Assembly: GCF_013328205.1 (NCBI RefSeq)
Contig: NZ_JABULH010000002.1
Coordinates: forward strand, 310,001 to 374,000
Length of the DNA stretch: 64,000 nucleotides
From: Sphingomonas hominis
GTDB taxonomy: Bacteria > Pseudomonadota > Alphaproteobacteria > Sphingomonadales > Sphingomonadaceae
Reading direction: 5' to 3'
This document shows, piece after piece, positions 16,246-25,500 of this stretch; the first letter of the stretch is position 1; each line of letters begins with the position of its first letter. A program made the translations under genes and the position numbers. Under the pieces are notes generated by a model that saw only the letters and a list, made by a program, of their open reading frames with translations, was not told the DNA's origin and did no database searches.

Positions 16246-17481
16246 ATGCGCATCCTCCACGTCCTCGATCACGGTTTGCCGCTGCAGAGCGGCTACACCT
16301 TTCGCACGCGCGCGATCCTCCACGCGCAGATGGCGCGCGGGTGGCAGGTCGCGGCGGTGACCGGCGCGCGGCAGGGCGCGACTGCGTTGGCCGAAGAGAC
16401 TGTGGACGGGATCGACTTCTTTCGCACCACGCCGCCGCGCAAGCTACCGGCCCCCCTGGGGGAGCTGCGCGAGATCGCCGCACTAGGGAGCCAAATCGAC
16501 ACGGTGGCGACACGCTTTCGCCCCGACGTGATCCACGCGCACTCGCCGGTGCTGGGCGGGCTCGCCGCGCTGGGCGTGGCACGCCGCCGACGCCTGCCGT
16601 TGTTGTACGAGATCCGCGCTTTCTGGGAGGATGCCGCGGTCGGCAACGGGACGGGCACCGAGGGCAGTGCCCGCTACCGCGCCACCGCCGCACTGGAGAC
16701 GTGGCTGTGCCGCCGCGCCGATGCAGTGGCGGTAATCTGCGAAGGCTTGCGCGGCGACCTGATCGCGCGCGGCATTGCACCGGCCAAGATCATTGTCTCG
16801 CCCAACGGCGTCGACCTGGGCTTGTTCGGCACGCCGCCCGAGCGCGACTCGGGTCTGGCCACCGAACTGGGGCTGGGAGACGAGGTGATCGGCTTCATCG
16901 GCAGCTTCTACGATTACGAAGGGCTGGACGACCTGATCGCGGCGATGCCCGCGCTGGTCGCGGCGCGGCCGCGTGCGCAATTGCTGCTGGTCGGCGGCGG
17001 GCCGATGGAAGCGGCCTTGCGCGCGCAGGCGGCGGCATCGCCGGTGTCGACCGCGATCCGCTTCATCGGTCGCGTGCCGCATGCCGAGGTGGAGCGTTAC
17101 TACGGGCTGGTCGACGTGCTCGCTTACCCGCGCAAGCACATGCGGCTGACCGATCTCGTCACGCCCTTGAAGCCGCTGGAGGCGATGGCGCAGGAACGGA
17201 TCGTCGCCGCCTCCGACGTCGGCGGCCACCGCGAGCTGATCCGCGACGGCGACACCGGGACCTTGTTCCGCGCCGACGATCCGGCGGCGATCGCCGCGGC
17301 GCTGGCCGGGTTGCTCGCCGATCGTAGCGAATGGCCCGCTAGGCGCCGGCGCGCGCGCGCCTTCGTCGAGGCCGAGCGTAACTGGTCGTCAAATATTGCG
17401 CGCTACGAACCCGTTTACCAAACACTCGCGCACGCGCGGCAGGACGGAACATGGCAGCCACATTCTCCCTTGAACGCGTGA
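16246..17481 (+). CDS. Glycosyltransferase, exosortase A-associated (GT4, TIGR04063-like)
   Basis: A 411-residue GT-B glycosyltransferase. The start MRILHVLDHGLPLQSGYTFR is characteristic of the exosortase A system-associated glycosyltransferase family, and HAHSPVLGG, VSPNGVDLGLF, FIGSFYDYEGLDDLIAA and the donor-site end GLVDVLAYPRKHMRLTDLVTPLKPLEAMA follow as expected of GT4 enzymes. It should add a sugar from a nucleotide donor during exopolysaccharide assembly on the cytoplasmic face. It is divergent from the O-ligase unit across 80 bp. The exosortase itself is not in the window. Confidence 0.9.
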   Translation: MRILHVLDHGLPLQSGYTFRTRAILHAQMARGWQVAAVTGARQGATALAEETVDGIDFFRTTPPRKLPAPLGELREIAALGSQIDTVATRFRPDVIHAHSPVLGGLAALGVARRRRLPLLYEIRAFWEDAAVGNGTGTEGSARYRATAALETWLCRRADAVAVICEGLRGDLIARGIAPAKIIVSPNGVDLGLFGTPPERDSGLATELGLGDEVIGFIGSFYDYEGLDDLIAAMPALVAARPRAQLLLVGGGPMEAALRAQAAASPVSTAIRFIGRVPHAEVERYYGLVDVLAYPRKHMRLTDLVTPLKPLEAMAQERIVAASDVGGHRELIRDGDTGTLFRADDPAAIAAALAGLLADRSEWPARRRRARAFVEAERNWSSNIARYEPVYQTLAHARQDGTWQPHSPLNA

Positions 17482-18716
17482 GGCATCACATCATCCCGGC
17501 GGTCGCGAGCCTGGTCGGGCTGGGCGTCGCGATCGGCATCGTGACGGTGCCGAGCGACGTGCTCAACGCCGCGGTCGACCGCGGGGGTTTCGCGACGGTC
17601 CTGCCCGCCGCCGCGTCGCCGATCGGCGCGACCGGGCGGACGCTGATCGCGCTGCTCGCGGGGCTGTTGATCGCTGCGTGCGGGTTCGCGCCGCAGTTGA
17701 AGGCGATGCTGGTCGAGCGGGTGGACGCCTTCGCGCGTCGCCCGCGCGCCGCCGCGCCGGGCGAGGAGGACGCGCCCATCGTTCGCCGCGCCGACGCGCA
17801 CCCCGACGCGCCGCCGCGCCGTCCGATCCGCGCGGCGAGCGACCTGGGCGATCCGCTGCCGATCTTCGGTGAGGAGGATCGCCGCTCCGCACCGCTGCCG
17901 CCGCCGCTGGAACGATCGCTGCCCGACGACCTCGACCGTCCGCTCGCCGACTTCGATCCCGCCGCGGTGCCGCTGCGCCCGATGGCGCCGCCTGAGCCGG
18001 TCGCGCCGCTGGCCTGGAGCGCCGAGCCGTCGCCCGCGGTGGCCGCTGTCGTACCGCCTGTTGCTGAATCGGTGGTTTCGCCCGCTGCGCCACGCTTTGC
18101 CTGGCTCGCGCCGGAAGAGGTCGACGAACCGATGATCGTCCAAGCGACTTCGGTCGAGGATCGACCGCGCCCGATCATCGTCCCAACCGCCGAAGCCGAA
18201 CCGACCGAGGCCGCACGCGTCCCGACGTTCGCGCAACCGGAGTCACGCCCGGCCGAGCCGCCGATGCCGCACCAGGTCGCAGCCGACGAGGTTGCAACGG
18301 CGCATGAGCCTCTGCCGACCCGAGCCGAAGCGGATGCGATCGAACCGCCGGTTCCGCCATTCAAATCCGCCGCGGCCGAGCCTCTGCTACCTCCCCAGCC
18401 ACTAACCCGGCACGCCGAGTCGTTCCCCGCCGAGGCGCGCCCCGCCGTGCCGCTCCAAAATGCGGCCACCACCACGCCCCGCGCGGTAAAGCCGCCTGCA
18501 CCCGAGCCTATCGAGGACGAGTCGATCGCCGGTCTGCTCGCCCGGCTGGAGCGCGGCGCGGCGCAGCGCCGCATCGTCGCCACGCCCCCGGCCTCACCGG
18601 CTTCCGCACCACCGCCCGTCGCCAGCGCGCCGGCCACCCCGCCGCCGGCGCCCGACGCCGGGCCGGTGTCGCTCGACGAGACGTTGCAGCGGCTGCGCCG
18701 ACTCGCCGCGAACTGA
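17451..18716 (+). CDS. Membrane-anchored proline/alanine-rich protein, unknown function
   Basis: A 421-residue protein overlapping the end of the glycosyltransferase by 31 bp. Two hydrophobic helices near the N-terminus (about residues 14-30 and 59-80) are followed by roughly 340 residues of low-complexity, Pro/Ala/Glu-rich sequence. Short islands of conserved look occur, such as DESIAGLLARLERG and the end SLDETLQRLRRLAAN. The tail could be a flexible cytoplasmic spacer with short binding helices. I do not recognise a family. Proximity suggests a link with surface polysaccharide synthesis, but that is inference. Confidence 0.75.
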   Translation: MAATFSLERVRHHIIPAVASLVGLGVAIGIVTVPSDVLNAAVDRGGFATVLPAAASPIGATGRTLIALLAGLLIAACGFAPQLKAMLVERVDAFARRPRAAAPGEEDAPIVRRADAHPDAPPRRPIRAASDLGDPLPIFGEEDRRSAPLPPPLERSLPDDLDRPLADFDPAAVPLRPMAPPEPVAPLAWSAEPSPAVAAVVPPVAESVVSPAAPRFAWLAPEEVDEPMIVQATSVEDRPRPIIVPTAEAEPTEAARVPTFAQPESRPAEPPMPHQVAADEVATAHEPLPTRAEADAIEPPVPPFKSAAAEPLLPPQPLTRHAESFPAEARPAVPLQNAATTTPRAVKPPAPEPIEDESIAGLLARLERGAAQRRIVATPPASPASAPPPVASAPATPPPAPDAGPVSLDETLQRLRRLAAN

Positions 18717-19019
18717 TCACGCCAGCGCGACCGTCACGCCCTCCAGCCGGAAACGCGCGTTCGCTCCCGCATGGTCGCGCGCGCCGATGCGCAGCTCCGC
18801 CGCCATGTGGCCGGGCACCGACAATTCCGCCTCCGCCAGCGCGGAAAGCCACGCGTCGAGCGCGTCGCCGCGCGCGCCGCTCGCTTCCACCACGTGGCGC
18901 TGCCCGTTGAAGGTCGCCGAGCGCCACTCGCGCGCGGCGTGGCTCGCGATCGTGATCGGCGCACCTGCGCGCCTGGCCGAGGCGCACAGCGCGCGCTCGA
19001 AGCGTTCCACCGCGCGCAT
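18717..19019 (-). CDS. Hypothetical protein (100 aa)
   Basis: A 100-residue alpha/beta protein (ERFERALCASARRAGAPITI, WRSATFNGQRHVVEASG, LSVPGHMAAELRIGARD). I do not recognise a named family, but its composition and coupling suggest a real gene. Its start shares one base with the stop of the upstream HTH-like gene (TGATG), so the two form an operon. It ends one base after the stop of the convergent membrane protein. Confidence 0.65.
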   Translation of the reverse strand: MRAVERFERALCASARRAGAPITIASHAAREWRSATFNGQRHVVEASGARGDALDAWLSALAEAELSVPGHMAAELRIGARDHAGANARFRLEGVTVALA

Positions 19020-19189
19020 CAGCGTTGCTCCAGCATCGCGGACACGCGCGCGCAGATGCTCGGCCCCGGCACGCGCCCACGACGCAGGTCGTGGACCAGC
19101 CGGGGGTCGCGCACCGCCAGCCGCCCGAACTTGGTCTCAGGCATGCCGGTGTGGCGTAGATATCGGTCGATGTCGGTCAGCAAGGTCAT
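19019..19189 (-). CDS. Small helix-turn-helix-like protein (56 aa)
   Basis: A 56-residue protein starting MTLLTDIDRYLRHTGMPETK. The segment PETKFGRLAVRDPRLVHDLRRGR (about residues 16-38) resembles the helix-turn-helix of minimal DNA-binding proteins, where the position of FGRLAV and LVHDLRRG fits helices 2 and 3. It is the first gene of a two-gene unit, divergent from an S24 regulator with a shared 99-bp control region that contains SOS-like and palindromic sites. The ATG at 19189 is chosen; an in-frame earlier start at 19204 would cut into that region. Confidence 0.65.
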   Translation of the reverse strand: MTLLTDIDRYLRHTGMPETKFGRLAVRDPRLVHDLRRGRVPGPSICARVSAMLEQR

Positions 19190-19210
19190 TCGGCGCACTC
19201 CCACAAATCC

Positions 19211-19241
19211 ATGTTCCCGCGAACATGTTCACGGTCTGTTC
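19211..19241. promoter_or_regulatory. SOS-type box and palindromic operator region
   Basis: GTTC-ACGGTCT-GTTC at 19227-19241 fits the alphaproteobacterial LexA box GTTC-N7-GTTC. Beside it are the inverted repeat ATGTTC / GAACAT around CCGC (19211-19226) and the perfect palindrome GAACATGTTC (19221-19230). All lie between the divergent starts at 19189 and 19289, so one or both genes may be under SOS or self-control. Confidence 0.6.
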
Positions 19242-19288
19242 CGCATTTTCCAACTTGTCTAGGAAATTTCCTGCGCTACCCCGCTGGA

Positions 19289-19912
19289 ATGATCGAGACA
19301 CCCCGCGACGCGCTCGCTCGCCTGGCGCAGGCGCGCGGCACCAGCCTGTCGGCCTTGTCGCGGATGCTGGGGCGCAACGTCGCCTATCTTCACCAATATG
19401 TCCGCCGTGGCACCCCGCGCGACCTGCCCGAGCGCGAGCGGCGCGTGCTGGCGGCGTTCTTCGACGTGGCGGAATACGTGCTCGGCGGGCCGCCCGCCGA
19501 CGCGCCGGCGCTGCTGCGCGTGCCCTATCTCGCGCTCGCGGCCTCGGCCGGGCCGGGCGCGGAGGCGGCGGGGGAGCGCGTTTTGCGCTTCGAAGCGTTC
19601 GCGCCCGAGATGCTGCGTGCGGCGGGCATAGCGGCGGCGCAGGCGTCGATCATCGACGTGCGCGGCGACTCGATGGCGCCGGGCATCCGTGATGGTGACC
19701 GCGTGTTGGTCGACGGCAGCGCGCGCGTCGTGCCGCCGGGCGGCGACCTGTTCGTGCTCCGCGTCGACGACCTCCTGTCGCTCAAGCGCGTACACCGTCG
19801 CGGCACGACCCTGGTGATCGAGAGCGACAATCCGGCCTATCCGATCGCCGAGCGCCCGGCGCGCGACGTGGCGGTGATCGGTCGCGCGCGGCTGTTGCTA
19901 CGCGACCTCTGA
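19289..19912 (+). CDS. S24 family peptidase / LexA-like transcriptional regulator
   Basis: A 207-residue protein. The N-terminus (LSALSRMLGRNVAYLHQYVRRG, about residues 14-35) is an XRE-like DNA-binding helix-turn-helix. Residues about 85-205 are the S24 self-cleaving peptidase, with an Ala-Gly in ASAGPG as the possible cleavage site, the nucleophile serine in RGDSMAPG and the lysine in LSLKRV. It should repress genes until cleaved, for example when RecA is activated by DNA damage. It is not LexA itself. The ATG at 19289 is preferred because earlier in-frame starts fall inside the operator region. Confidence 0.88.
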   Translation: MIETPRDALARLAQARGTSLSALSRMLGRNVAYLHQYVRRGTPRDLPERERRVLAAFFDVAEYVLGGPPADAPALLRVPYLALAASAGPGAEAAGERVLRFEAFAPEMLRAAGIAAAQASIIDVRGDSMAPGIRDGDRVLVDGSARVVPPGGDLFVLRVDDLLSLKRVHRRGTTLVIESDNPAYPIAERPARDVAVIGRARLLLRDL

Positions 19913-19951
19913 GCCGCCCGTTAGACGGCTCTTAAAACATCGTCCGCGCGA

Positions 19952-20134
19952 TCACTCCCCGCGACGTCGCCGGTCGATCAGCCACACCGCCAGCGCGATG
20001 CCTGCGCCGATCGCCAGCCCACCCAGGAAACCGAGTGACGGCTGACGCAGCACGAGCCCGATCACCGTCCCACCCAGCGCACCCGCGGCGATAAAGAAAC
20101 CGCCCGCGGCGGAGGATCTGGTCGGCTGGCTCAT
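19952..20134 (-). CDS. Small two-helix membrane protein (60 aa)
   Basis: A 60-residue protein beginning MSQPTRSSAAGGFFIAAGAL, with two hydrophobic helices (about residues 9-28 and 33-52) and a basic end (DRRRRGE). Sphingomonads carry many such small inner membrane proteins of unknown role. The ATG at 20134 is preferred, since longer frames add an unlikely cysteine-rich head. It is convergent with the S24 regulator gene. Confidence 0.65.
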   Translation of the reverse strand: MSQPTRSSAAGGFFIAAGALGGTVIGLVLRQPSLGFLGGLAIGAGIALAVWLIDRRRRGE

Positions 20135-20512
20135 GCCCGCGCTGTGCCACGTCGCCCCGGCCGACGCCAGCGTGACCAGTTCCGCTAGGGGTGAGGCCGG
20201 CACTACCGAGTCCAACACCGAGCATGGGCAGCCGCAGCACAATCACCTCTAACGCGACTTAACCCAGCCCGATCAGCTCTCAGCACGACCGAGCGCAGCA
20301 CTCCGCCTCCCCCACATGCAGCGCGATCAAATCCGGCGCGACCAAGCCCAGATCGAGCATGCCTAGAGCGCTTAAGCCTTCGCGCGATCAGGCCTTCGCA
20401 CAATCAGGCTCCTGCACGACGGTGCCTCAGCGCGACCAGTCGTGGTCGGTCCACGCCGGTGCACGCGCATTGCCCCTGTTGCCGCGCAGTTCCGCGAGCT
20501 AAGCCGCGACAC
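20135..20512. other. Gap upstream of tamA with no supported gene
   Basis: About 380 bp between the small membrane protein and tamA. It contains no convincing coding frame, RNA gene or strong terminator. Short degenerate repeats of the form GCGCGATCA / GCGCGACCA recur in it, and GACCA-GTCG-TGGTC forms a small inverted repeat near 20440. The tamA promoter should lie at the right end, but I cannot place it. Confidence 0.5.
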
Positions 20513-22573
20513 ATGGGTCCGCGTGTGGGGCGCCGCCGCACGCTGCTGTGCGCCGCCGGGGGAATTTTGGGACTGACCGCCGCCGCGAACGCGCAGCGAG
20601 CGCCCACGCCGGTCGCGTCCACGCCGGTCGCGTCCACGCCGGTTGCATCCACGCCGGTCCCGTCCGCGCCCCAGGCGATCCCCGCCGCCATGCCGCAATC
20701 GGGCGATCCAATCGACCTCGATCCGGCCGCGCCGCTCGCTGCCATGCCCGACATCGGCGTCGATTGGCCCGACCTCTCGGCCGCGCCCGCCACGCCCGCG
20801 ACGCAGCGCGCCGACGTCGACGCGTTGACCCGCTACGATTACCGCGTCGAGGGGATCGACGGCGTCGCCTCCGCGCTGCTGCGCCAGCGCTTCGAGGAAT
20901 TGTCGACGCTCGCCGCCAACCACGGCAAGGATGCCAATGCCGCGCAGCTCGACCGCCGCGCGCGCGAGGACGCCGACCTGCTCGTCACGCTGCTGAAGGG
21001 CGAGGGTTATTACGACGCTGCCGTCACCACCGCAGTGACCCGCGCTGACGGTGCCGGGGGCGGGGCCGGGGGCCGGCGCCCGGTGATCGTCCTCCAGGCA
21101 ACGCCCGGCCCCTTGTACCGTTTCGCCGGCGTGACGCTCAACGGCGTCGCCGCCGCCGGCGACAAGGCCGTCGCGCTGGAACGAGCTTTCCCGGTCGCCA
21201 ACGACGATCCCGTCAACGCCGATCAGGTCGCCGCCGCCGAGGCTGGCCTGCGTACCGCGGTCGGCGAACAAGGCTTCCCCTTCGCCAAGGTGGGCGAGCC
21301 GGAGATCGTGGTCGACCACGCGACGCGCACCGCGACGCTCGCGCTCGACCTGTCGACCGGCAGCGCGCGCCGATTCGGCCGGATTACCGCCAACCCGAAC
21401 AATCGCGTGTTCGATGCCGCGCACGTGCAGGAGATCGCACGCTTTTCGCCCGGCGACCCGTACACCACCTCGGGCGTCGACGACCTGCGCCGCGCGCTGA
21501 TCCAGACCGGGCTCGTGTCCACCGCGCAGGTCACGCCGGTGTCTGGTGCCACGCCCGACACGGTCGACCTCGCGGTGCGGCTGGAGCGCGCGCCCCCGCG
21601 CACCGTCGCGGCCGAGCTCGGCTACGGCACCGGCGAGGGCGCGCGATCCGAGGTGAGCTGGACCCACCGCAACCTGTTCCCGCCCGAGGGCGCACTCACC
21701 TTGCGCGGCGTGCTCGGCACGCGCGAGCAGCTCGGCGCGGTCGTGTTCCGCCGCAACAACTTCCGCGAGCGCGATCAGGTGCTGACCGGCCAATTCTCGA
21801 TCGCGCACCTGCGCCGCGACGCGTTCGAGGCCAACACCCTGTCGCTCAGCGGCTCGCTCGAGCGGCAGACCAACATCTTTTTTCAAAAGACCTGGACCTG
21901 GTCGCTCGGCGCCGAACTGGTGGCGACCGACGAGCGCGACGTGATCGCCGCGACGGGTGAGCCGCGCCGCCGCACCTTTTTCATCGGCGCGCTGCCGACG
22001 AGCTTGGGGTACGACGGGTCGGACGACCTGCTCAACCCGTCGCGCGGCTTCCGCCTCGCCGGCCGGTTCAGCCCGGAGGCGAGCCTGCAAGGCAGCGTGT
22101 TCGGATATGCCCGCGCGCAAATCGACACCAGCGGCTACCTGCCGACGGCGCGCGGCGTGACGCTGGCGGGGCGGGTGCGCGTCGGCACGATCCTGGGTGC
22201 GCCGCGCGATCAGATCGCGCCGTCCCGCCGCTTCTACGCCGGCGGCGGCGCGTCGGTGCGCGGCTACGGTTTCCAGGCGATCGGCCCGCGCGACGTCAAC
22301 AACGACCCGATCGGCGGGCGCAGCCTCGCCGAATTCTCGATCGAGGCGCGGATCAAGGCGTTCGGCAATTTCGGCGTGGTGCCGTTCTTCGACGGCGGCA
22401 ACATCTACACCAACGGCACGCCCGATTTCAGCGAGTTGCAATACGGTGCCGGCGTCGGCGTGCGTTATTACTCCAACTTCGGCCCGATCCGACTGGACGT
22501 CGGCACACCGCTCAACCCGCAACCGGGCGACAGCCGCATCGCGGTCTATGTCTCGCTGGGGCAGGCATTTTGA
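20513..22573 (+). CDS. tamA: TamA-like BamA-family outer membrane assembly protein
   Basis: About 686 residues from the ATG at 20513. A signal peptide ends near AAANAQ, then comes a tandem VASTP repeat and a proline-rich linker. POTRA domains follow (for example YDYRVEGIDGVAS, LLKGEGYYDAAV, YRFAGVTLNG), and then a C-terminal 16-strand barrel with the conserved RFYAGGGASVRGYGFQAIGP and the terminal FGPIRLDVGTPLNP. With TamB, which overlaps it by four bases, it should insert autotransporters and other proteins in the outer membrane. An earlier in-frame start at 20459 gives a poor signal peptide. Confidence 0.9.
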   Translation: MGPRVGRRRTLLCAAGGILGLTAAANAQRAPTPVASTPVASTPVASTPVPSAPQAIPAAMPQSGDPIDLDPAAPLAAMPDIGVDWPDLSAAPATPATQRADVDALTRYDYRVEGIDGVASALLRQRFEELSTLAANHGKDANAAQLDRRAREDADLLVTLLKGEGYYDAAVTTAVTRADGAGGGAGGRRPVIVLQATPGPLYRFAGVTLNGVAAAGDKAVALERAFPVANDDPVNADQVAAAEAGLRTAVGEQGFPFAKVGEPEIVVDHATRTATLALDLSTGSARRFGRITANPNNRVFDAAHVQEIARFSPGDPYTTSGVDDLRRALIQTGLVSTAQVTPVSGATPDTVDLAVRLERAPPRTVAAELGYGTGEGARSEVSWTHRNLFPPEGALTLRGVLGTREQLGAVVFRRNNFRERDQVLTGQFSIAHLRRDAFEANTLSLSGSLERQTNIFFQKTWTWSLGAELVATDERDVIAATGEPRRRTFFIGALPTSLGYDGSDDLLNPSRGFRLAGRFSPEASLQGSVFGYARAQIDTSGYLPTARGVTLAGRVRVGTILGAPRDQIAPSRRFYAGGGASVRGYGFQAIGPRDVNNDPIGGRSLAEFSIEARIKAFGNFGVVPFFDGGNIYTNGTPDFSELQYGAGVGVRYYSNFGPIRLDVGTPLNPQPGDSRIAVYVSLGQAF
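20611..20670 (+). repeat. 15-bp tandem repeat inside tamA
   Basis: Four in-frame copies of a 15-base unit of the type CCGGTCGCGTCCACG, the first two identical and the later ones diverged. They encode the VASTP repeats just after the signal peptide. Copy number could change by slippage without breaking the frame. Confidence 0.8.
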
Positions 22574-25500
22574 AGCGCGGTTTACGCTGGTTCGCGGTCG
22601 CGCTGACCGGACTTGCCGCATTGGTTGCGATCGTCGCGATGGTGCTCGACAGCGACGTCGGACACCGCTTCGTCGCCGACCGCATCAACGCGCTGGAGCC
22701 CGCGAATGGTTTGCGCTTCCACGTCGGCGGCATCGATGGCTCGCTCTACCGGCAGGCCGAGCTGATCGACGTCCGCTTGAGCGACCCCGACGGCCTCGTC
22801 CTCGCCGTGCCGCGCGCGCGGCTCGACTGGAACCCGTTTGCCTGGGTCTCGAACCGGCTCGACATCACCGCGCTCGACATTCCGCAAGCGACGCTCGCCA
22901 AGCTGCCGCGTACGATCGACACGGGCAAGCAGGCGCCGATCCTACCCAACTTCGACATCGCAATCGGGCGCTTGCGCGTGTCGCGCCTCATCGTCGGCCC
23001 GCGCGTCACCGGCCGGCCGCGCGAAGGGCGATTGCAGGGCAAAGCGGACATCCGCTCGGGCCATGCCGCGGTCGACCTGTCGGCGCTGATCGAGGGCAGC
23101 GATGCGGTGTCCGCGCGGATCGACGCAGTGCCCGATGCCGGGCGCTTCGACCTCGATGTGCGCGCGCGCGGCGCCGCGACCGGCGTGCTGGCGCAACTGA
23201 CCGGGCTCAAGCGCGCGCTCTCGCTCGACGTCGACGGCGTGGGCGACTGGCGGCACTGGCGCGGCACCGCGCGCGGGCAGGCGGGCGGCGCGCGCGTGCT
23301 CGACCTGTCGCTCGGCAACGACGCCGGGCGCTACACCCTGACCGGCAGCGTGACACCCGGCAGCATCACGCGCGGCAAGCTTCAGGCGCTCACCAGTCCG
23401 CGCGTCGCGGTCAACGGCACCGCGACGTTCGCCAACCGCCGTCTCGACGGCACGCTGTCGCTCCGCTCAGCGGCGCTCGCCGCCGAGGCGACCGGCGTGG
23501 TCGACCTCGCGCGCGCCGGCCTCGACAACGTACGCCTGCGCGCGCGCCTGCTCCGGCCCGAGGCGCTGTTCCGCAACATGCGCGCCACCGACATGGAGCT
23601 GCGCGCGATCCTCGACGGGCCGTTCCGCGCCTTCGCGTTCGATTACCGCATCACCGCGCGGCGCTTCGCGTTCAACCAGACCGGGTTCGAGCAGGCGCGC
23701 GCCGCCGGGCGCGACCGCTGGTCGAAGGCGCCGATCGCGCTGCCGGTGCGCTTCACCGCGGCGCAGGTGACCGGCGTCGGCCAGGTCGCGGGCGGTATCC
23801 TGCGCAACCTCGTCGTCGACGGCATTCTGCGCGTCACCTCCAGGCTGGTGACCGGCGACGACCTGCGCGTCCGCTCGGACAAGCTGACCGGGCGGATCAA
23901 CCTGCAACTCGATCTGCGCGACGGTCAGTTCGACGTCGGCGTCAACGGCGCGCTCGGCCGCCTGCTGATCCCGGGGCTGGGCGTGGTGGACGTCGAGTCG
24001 CGATTGAGCGTGGTGCCCGGACCCGGTGGCCGCGGCACCCGCGTCGTTGGGCGCGGCAGCGCGCAGATGGTCAGGCTCGACAACGCGTTCTTCCGCAACC
24101 TGGCCGGCGGACTGCCGCACGTCGAGACGCAGCTAGAACGCACCCCCGACGGCGTGCTCCACTTTACCAACCTCGTCCTCACCGCGCCGTCGATCCGGCT
24201 TGCGGGCAGCGGGTACCGGCGCCGCGACGGCAGTTTCCATTTCGAGGGCGCGGGGCGGCAGGCGAGCTACGGCGCGCTGACGCTGGTGCTCGACGACCAG
24301 ATCGAGCGGCCCACGATAGACTTGGTGTTCCAGCGCCCGAACGCCGCGCTCGGGCTCACGGGCGTCCGGGCGCACCTCGATCCCACGCCGACCGGCTTCG
24401 CCTTCACCGCCGCGGGCGGCTCGCGGCTGGGGCCGTTCACGACCGAAGGACAGATATTACTTCCCAAAGGCGGCACCGCGCGGATCGCGGTGGCGCGGAT
24501 CGACGTCAGCGGCACGCGCGCGAGCGGCGCGCTCGACATCGTGCCCGGCGGCTTCGTCGGGCGGATGACGGTCGCGGGCGGCGGTATATCGGGCACGCTC
24601 GACTTCGCACCGCAGGGAACGGTCCAGCGGATCGCGGGCGCGCTCGACGCGCGCAGCGCGAGACTCGGCACCGTGTCGGTCAGGCAGGGGCATCTCGACT
24701 TCACCACGCTGCTCGATCCCGCGGCCACGCGGATCGAGGCGACCGCCACCGGCACCGGGCTCCGCCGCGGCTCGCTCGGTATCGCGCGCTTCGCCGGCAG
24801 CGCGCGGCTGAACGGCAACACGGGTGAGATCCGCGCCTCGGTCGCGGGCTCGCGCGGCGCGGGGTTCCAGATACAGACGGTGACGCAGATCACCCCCGAC
24901 GGTTACGCGATCCAGGCGCAGGGCAAGGTCGGCAACCAGCCGATCCGACTCGATACGCCGGCACGGTTGCAACAAGAGGGCGACGCCTGGCTGCTCGCGC
25001 CCACCGCGCTGTCGTTCGCGGGCGGCCGCGCGCAGGTCTCGGGCCGCTTCGGCAGCCGCGACACCGCGCTCGACCTGAACGTCGAGACGATGCCGCTATC
25101 GGTGCTCGACATCGGCTACGCCGGGCTCGGGCTCGGCGGCAATGCCTCGGGCACGCTCCATTACGCCGCGGGGGGGGACGAGGCGCCGACCGGCCGCGTC
25201 AACATGACCGTGCGCGGGCTGACGCGCTCGGGGCTGCTGCAATCCTCGACTCCGATCGACCTCGGGATCGCGGGCGTGCTGACCGCCGACAAGGCAGGGG
25301 TGCGCGCGGTGATGGCGTCGGGCGGGCGCACGATCGGGCGCGCGCAGGCACTGCTCCGCCCGCTGGGGCAAGGCGACGCGGTCGAACGGCTGATCGGTGC
25401 CGGGCTGTTCGCGCAAGTGCGCTACGCCGGGCCGGCCGACACCTTGTGGCGGCTGACGCGGGTCGAGCTGTTCGATCTCGCCGGCCCCGTGTCGATCGCC

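Noticed and set aside
19211-19288. Longer N-terminus of the S24 regulator from 19211
   Set aside because: It would start inside the SOS-like/palindromic control region; the shorter start at 19289 matches the family.
20372-22621. Long open frame antisense to tamA (about 750 codons)
   Set aside because: High-GC genes produce long antisense frames. Its product is compositionally odd, rich in Arg, Val and Ala, with no recognisable domain, while the forward frame is clearly TamA.
22197-24827. Alternative forward frame inside tamA/tamB
   Set aside because: Extremely arginine-rich product without domains; the true TamA and TamB frames cover the same DNA.
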